A program made the translations under genes and the position numbers. A model generated the notes under the pieces. The model did no database searches and had not been told where the DNA came from. It saw nothing but the letters and a program-made list of their open reading frames with translations. From NCBI GenBank assembly GCA_037045355.1, contig JBAOHO010000010.1:1-64000 (forward strand): 64,000 nucleotides of DNA. Reading direction: 5' to 3'. Positions 60,101 through 64,000 of this stretch are shown in pieces. The DNA is from Candidatus Nanopelagicales bacterium (lineage in GTDB: Bacteria > Actinomycetota > Actinomycetes > S36-B12 > GCA-2699445). Within the stretch, counting starts at the first letter, position 1. The number at the start of each line of letters is the position of its first letter.

Positions 60101-61949
60101 TCAGCGTTCGGAATCCGTGGACAGGGCCGCGATGAACGCTTCCTGTGGAACCTCGACAGAGCCCACCATCTTCATCCTCTTCTTGCCCGCCTTCTGCTTC
60201 TCGAGCAGTTTGCGCTTGCGGCTGATGTCGCCTCCGTAGCACTTCGCGAGCACGTCCTTGCGGATCGCGCGAATGTTCTCGCGAGCGATGATGCGCGAGC
60301 CGATCGCCGCCTGGATGGGGACTTCGAACTGCTGCCTCGGGATCAAGTCCTTCAGCCGTGCCGCCATCGCCACGCCGTAGGCGTAGGAGCGGTCGCGGTG
60401 GACGATCGAACTGAACGCATCGACGGGATCGCCGTGCAGCAGGATGTCCACCTTGACCAGGTCGGCTTGCTGCTCGCCGGCCGGTTCGTAGTCCAGCGAC
60501 GCATAGCCCCGGGTTCGCGACTTCAAGGCGTCGAAGAAGTCGAACACGATCTCGGCCAGCGGCAGCGTGTAGCGCAACTCGACCCGGTCCGACGACAGAT
60601 AGTCCATGCCCAGCAACGTGCCGCGCCGCGCCTGGCACAGTTCCATGATCGTGCCGACGTAGTCCGACGGTGCGATGACCGTGGCGCGCACGACGGGCTC
60701 GGTGACAGCTGCGACCTTGCCGTCGGGAAACTCGCTGGGATTGGTGACCACGTGATGGTCACCGTCCTCCATATCCACGCCGTAGACGACGCTTGGTGCG
60801 GTCGAGATGAGATCGAGGTCGAATTCGCGCTCGAGCCGTTCGCGGACGATCTCCAGGTGCAGTAAACCCAGGAATCCGCACCGGAACCCGAACCCGAGCG
60901 CCGTCGAGGTCTCGGGCGTGTAGGCGAGGGCAGCGTCGTTGAGTTTGAGCTTGTCGAGCGCGTCGCGCAGAACCGGGTAGTCCGAGCCGTCGATCGGGAA
61001 CAGCCCGGAGTAGACCATCGGTTTGGGATCCTGGTAGCCGCCGAGGGCGACGTCCGCGCCGCCGTCGGATGTCGTGACGGTGTCGCCCACCCGGCTCTGT
61101 CGGACGTCTTTGACTCCCGTGATGAGGTAGCCGACCTCGCCGGCCGCCAGAGCCGAGTGACGCCACCGGCTCAGGGGAGATGACACCGACCTCGAGCGCC
61201 TCGTGCGTCGCGCCTGTCGACATCATGCGGATTCGTTGCCGATGCCCCAGATGACCGTCGACCATCCGCACGTAGGTGACCACTCCGCGGTAGGTGTCGT
61301 AGACGGAGTCGAAGATCAATGCGCGTGCGGGAGCGTCGGCGTCTCCGCCGGGTGGCGGGACGTCGTGCACGACCTGCTCGAGCAGGTCGCCGACTCCCTC
61401 CCCTGTCTTGGCCGACACCCGCAGGACATCGTCGGCGGAGCAGCCGATGATGTGTGCCAGTTCCGCCGCGTACTTGTCGGGTTGGGCGGCGGGCAGGTCG
61501 ATCTTGTTGAGCACCGGGATGATGTGCAGGTCGTCTTCCAACGCCAGATACAGATTGGCGAGGGTCTGCGCCTCGATCCCCTGCGCGGCGTCGACGAGCA
61601 GAACTGCCCCCTCGCAGGCGGCCAGGCTGCGGGATACCTCGTACGTGAAATCGACGTGGCCGGGCGTGTCGATCAGGTTGAGCACGTAGGTGCGCCCGTC
61701 GACGGCCTGATAGGGCAGTCGAACGGCCTGACTCTTGATCGTGATGCCTCGCTCGCGCTCGATGTCCATCCGATCGAGGTATTGAGCGCGCATCTCGCGA
61801 TCGGGGACCAAACCCGTCAGTTGGAGCATGCGATCGGCGAGCGTCGACTTGCCGTGATCGATGTGCGCGATGATGCAGAAGTTGCGGATCAGCCCCTGAT
61901 CGGTGGCGCCGGGCCGGGTGGCGGCCGCGCCGTCTGAGGTGTCTGTCAC
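60101..61949 (-). CDS. lepA: Elongation factor 4 (LepA) (one frame break)
   Basis: GTPase that back-translocates or remodels ribosomes; ~615 residues. The N-terminal half from ATG 61949 has 'NFCIIAHIDHGKSTLADRML' (G1), 'RERGITIKSQAVRLPYQ' (G2), 'LIDTPGHVDFTYEVSRSLAA' (G3) and 'VLNKIDLPAA' (G4). The second half continues 'LAAGEVGYLITGVKDVRQSR', 'KPMVYSGLFPIDGSDYPVLR', 'GFRCGFLGLLHLEIVRERLE' and the C-terminal 'AKCYGGDISRKRKLLEKQKA' with 'GKKRMK'. The break is a CTC/CTG (Leu) doublet at 61155-61156; removing one base gives 'EPVASLALAAGEVG'. The gene is almost certainly intact in vivo. Confidence 0.95.
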
Positions 61950-62073
61950 GGCTGTCCGATCGGGGGATTTGGCGCGAGTGGGTCCTGCACCGTTATCCTA
62001 AACTCCTGTTGGTGCGCGTTCCTCGCGCCCGACCATCAGCACGAGTGCCCCACCGACGAAGGCTTCTGGACCC

Positions 62074-62337
62074 ATGGCGAACATCAAGTCGCAGATCAAG
62101 CGCAACCGGACCAACGACAAGGCCCATGAGCGCAACAAGGCGGTCAAGTCCGCCCTCAAGACCTCAGTGCGCCACTTCAACGAGGCGGTGTCCGCCGGTG
62201 ATGCGGCGAAAGCACACGAACTCGCCCAGACCGTGGGGCGGCAGTTGGACAAGGCGGCCAGCAAGGGCGTCATCCACAAGAACCAGGCCGCGAACCGCAA
62301 GTCCGCGATCTTTCGGCAGGCCGCCGCGCTGGGTTGA
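62074..62337 (+). CDS. rpsT: 30S ribosomal protein S20
   Basis: 87 residues 'MANIKSQIKRNRTNDKAHER', 'NKAVKSALKTSVRHFNEAVS' and 'GVIHKNQAANRKSAIFRQAA'. Lys/Arg-rich helical bundle binding 16S rRNA. It is divergent from lepA (124-base gap) and convergent with holA, the standard actinobacterial arrangement. The stop codon lies in the hairpin at 62335-62351. Confidence 0.97.
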   Translation: MANIKSQIKRNRTNDKAHERNKAVKSALKTSVRHFNEAVSAGDAAKAHELAQTVGRQLDKAASKGVIHKNQAANRKSAIFRQAAALG

Positions 62338-62373
62338 TCAGCGCCTGATCAGCCGGTCGTCAGCGCTCTGACG
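62335..62373. terminator. Back-to-back hairpins between rpsT and holA
   Basis: TGATCAG-CGC-CTGATCA (62335-62351; 7-bp stem) is followed by CGTCAG-CGCT-CTGACG (62358-62373; 6-bp stem). They contain the stop codons of both convergent genes. There is no T-run. Probably serves as a bidirectional terminator in a 22-base gap. Confidence 0.5.
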
Positions 62374-63367
62374 CCGCTGCCAGCCGAGCCACGACCATCT
62401 CGATGATGGCCATCTTCTGCTCGTCGTCAAGTGCGGTGCCGCCGTCCACTCCCCCTTTCATGTCGGCGTCGAGTTGCGGCAGGCGCGCGGATACGGCGGC
62501 GATCTTGGCGGCAGTGGCTCCCCAGCGACGGGCGTTGTCCCGGGCGCGGTCCTTCTGCCATGGGGCCACGGACATGTCCGGCGGCGGGTTGGACCCGCGC
62601 AAGCCGACAAGTGCCATCATGCGCAATCCGTGAGCCAGAGCCGCGACCACTGACACCCCTACCCCCCGCTCCCGCTGCTCCATTCCGCGTAGCAACCGCA
62701 GCGCATCGGTGGTACGCCCGGCCCAGATCTGGTCGACGACAGCGAACGAACTGACCTTGGCCTGCTGCGGGAACATCGCCTGCACCGTGTCCTCGTCGAC
62801 TCGGCCCTGTGGTGTGTCGGTCACCGCCTGGCGGACCGCAGCGAGCAGCAGTTCGAGGGAATCGGTGCCGAGTGCATCGACGAGCCACTGCTCGGCCTGG
62901 TCCGTGAGTGTGCCGCCACCCGAGGCCGCCTCCGCTCGGGCCATGCGCCGGATCTCGCGTTCGTTGGGCCGGGCACACTTGATGACCTCCGCACCGGACT
63001 TGGTGGCCGCGTTGACCACCCCTCGACCCCGGGCGGCGCCGTTGTGAGTGATGACCACCGCCCCTCCCCCGGAGTCGGCGATGAGGTCCTTGAGTACCGA
63101 CTGCACGCCGTCGTCAGACAGTTCGATGTTGTCGACCCGCAGGATCGGAGCGTCACCGAAGAGACTGGGAGCCGCGGCTTGCGCGATCACCTGGGCGAGG
63201 TCGATCCCCGAATCGGACTTGCGCGCGCAGTCCAGGACTCGCAGACCTCGCTCGGGTTCGGCTGCCTGGAGCCGCTCGGTGGCATCGTCAGCCGTGCGCC
63301 GGACCAGTAGCGGCTCGGGCCCGGTGACGACGATCGCCGGTTCGGCTCGGCGGGGACTCGGTGCCAT
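62360..63367 (-). CDS. holA: DNA polymerase III subunit delta
   Basis: 335 residues from ATG 63367. Clamp-loader delta: 'AIVVTGPEPLLVRRTADDAT', 'SLFGDAPILRVDNIELSDDG', 'GGAVVITHNGAARGRGVVNA', 'EVIKCARPNEREIRRMARAE', 'LVDALGTDSLELLLAAVRQA' and the C-terminal collar 'ALRLLRGMEQRERGVGVSVV' with 'LPQLDADMKGGVDGGTALDD'. It opens the beta clamp together with gamma/tau and delta prime. The holA-rpsT-lepA order is standard. Confidence 0.93.
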   Translation of the reverse strand: MAPSPRRAEPAIVVTGPEPLLVRRTADDATERLQAAEPERGLRVLDCARKSDSGIDLAQVIAQAAAPSLFGDAPILRVDNIELSDDGVQSVLKDLIADSGGGAVVITHNGAARGRGVVNAATKSGAEVIKCARPNEREIRRMARAEAASGGGTLTDQAEQWLVDALGTDSLELLLAAVRQAVTDTPQGRVDEDTVQAMFPQQAKVSSFAVVDQIWAGRTTDALRLLRGMEQRERGVGVSVVAALAHGLRMMALVGLRGSNPPPDMSVAPWQKDRARDNARRWGATAAKIAAVSARLPQLDADMKGGVDGGTALDDEQKMAIIEMVVARLAAASER

Positions 63368-63438
63368 GGGGTGATCCTGTCATGGCGCCCCGACACACCC
63401 TCGCGTCGCTGCTGTTCCTGATCACTGCCGTCCCTTTC

Positions 63439-63486
63439 GTCCCGCCGGTCCACCGTCCCGCCGGTCCACCGTCCCGCGGGTCCACA
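63439..63486. repeat. Three tandem 16-bp units in the holA upstream spacer
   Basis: GTCCCGCCGGTCCACC at 63439-63454 and 63455-63470, and GTCCCGCGGGTCCACA at 63471-63486. They lie in the 253-base stretch 63368-63620, which holds no convincing gene. Short arginine-rich ORFs there look like shadows. A second loose duplication (CGGAGGGCGCCACGC / CGGAGGGCACCACGC) follows near 63534-63567. Confidence 0.7.
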
Positions 63487-63620
63487 GCTCCTGGGAGTAG
63501 ACGCGCACGACTTCGGGCGGCAGACAAGACTCTCGGAGGGCGCCACGCAACTCCCGGAGGGCACCACGCGAACGGCGGGGACTCCAAGGGACACAGAGGG
63601 CGACGACCGGAGTGGACAGG

Positions 63621-64000
63621 TCAACCCGGGTCGGTCGCGTTGGGGGGTTCCGTTGGTCCGGGGAGTCCTGGGGGTGTGGGGTCGGTGGGTGATGCCTCCC
63701 AGGCCACCGGCCCGGACTGGGAATCCTGCGTGTACTGCGACGCCTGCGCTCCCCCGCCGGCCTGCACGGGCTCAGCGGCCTGCGCCGGCTGGGCGGCCTG
63801 CGGAGGATGGGTGTAGTGAGTCCACGAGGCTCCGTCCCAGTACCGCAGTGCGGCAGCGCCCAGGGGGTCGCGGAACCAGCCGGGGGGCGCGATCACGGGT
63901 GCGGGACGCACCCAACGGGGCTGGAGCGGGCGGGGCTCACCGGAGCCGCGCAGCTTCCAGCACAGGCCGATGAACAGCGCGGCGGACACCGCAGCGCCGA
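63621..64000 (-). CDS. DUF2510-domain membrane protein (N-terminus beyond window)
   Basis: The frame is open to the window edge, so the gene is probably partial. The visible start is the end of a membrane helix 'GAAVSAALFIGLCWKLRG', then a basic/proline region 'RPLQPRWVRPAPVIAPPG' and the DUF2510 motif 'WFRDPLGAAALRYWDGASW' with 'THYTHPP'. A Gln/Ala/Pro-rich tail (QAAQPAQAAEPVQ) and a Pro-rich end stop at 63621-63623. It is the second DUF2510 protein in the window. Function unknown. Confidence 0.6.
   Translation of the reverse strand, partial: GAAVSAALFIGLCWKLRGSGEPRPLQPRWVRPAPVIAPPGWFRDPLGAAALRYWDGASWTHYTHPPQAAQPAQAAEPVQAGGGAQASQYTQDSQSGPVAWEASPTDPTPPGLPGPTEPPNATDPG

Noticed and set aside
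63187..63816. Several long arginine/proline-rich open frames between holA and the window end
   Set aside because: They are antisense or out-of-frame shadows in very GC-rich repeated sequence, with no domain, ribosome-binding site or amino-acid composition of a real protein.

Overview
The window looks like two organisms joined in one contig. Bases 1 to about 7063 read as a high-GC proteobacterium, most likely a Burkholderiales-type betaproteobacterium. They hold a membrane-fusion protein / ABC ATPase / FtsX-permease export operon, a YbhN-type flippase, an FMNH2-dependent alkanesulfonate monooxygenase and a NUDIX hydrolase. From about 7064 to 64000 everything reads as one high-GC actinobacterium. 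The join lies inside two genes at once: an acyl-CoA dehydrogenase from the right half stops in mid-domain exactly where the N-terminus of the NUDIX gene of the left half begins.

Many genes in 1-3.4 kb and 7-14.5 kb are broken by single-base frame shifts, but they do not look like pseudogenes. In nearly every break I could resolve, the extra base sits on the third position of a codon, and the two adjacent bases are two synonymous alternatives (for example AC followed by GC, readable as ACG or ACC). A few breaks are instead a missing third base. The simplest explanation is that coexisting strains were merged and both alleles of synonymous SNPs were written into the consensus. I therefore annotate these genes as single full-length CDSs with consensus frame breaks.

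Actinobacterial half, left part (7-31 kb). A leucine/isovalerate-type degradation set lies on the minus strand: carboxyltransferase, biotin carboxylase/carrier, HMG-CoA lyase and acyl-CoA dehydrogenase. A patatin-like lipase and a secreted GH3 glycosidase on the plus strand separate the last two. Next come a secreted amidase, a coupled pair of a class III aminotransferase and a kinase-like DUF6206-type protein facing a GMC oxidoreductase, a crotonase, a TreT-type trehalose synthase, a sodium:solute symporter with a small membrane partner, two alpha/beta hydrolases, a secreted Rpf-like protein, and tRNAs with CAT and GTT anticodons next to dnaG.

Actinobacterial half, right part (31-64 kb). This is largely the conserved actinobacterial housekeeping block: dGTPase, pyruvate phosphate dikinase, dusB, glyS, uppS, recO, era, a degenerate cytidine-deaminase-like protein, CNNM transporter, ybeY, phoH, HIT, rsmE, dnaJ, hrcA, hemW, long-chain acyl-CoA ligase, lepA, rpsT and holA. 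Many neighbours overlap by ATGA, GTGA or TGATG, which implies translational coupling. Inserted in the block are a three-gene flavin-based electron-transfer operon (heme membrane reductase, FMN-binding protein, ApbE flavinyltransferase) with a CTGGGAA-repeat promoter region, an AI-2E family permease, a PAS-GGDEF-EAL protein and a VKOR-family thiol oxidase. I saw no CRISPR array, rRNA, insertion sequence or prophage gene. No gene-free gap exceeds about 260 bases.
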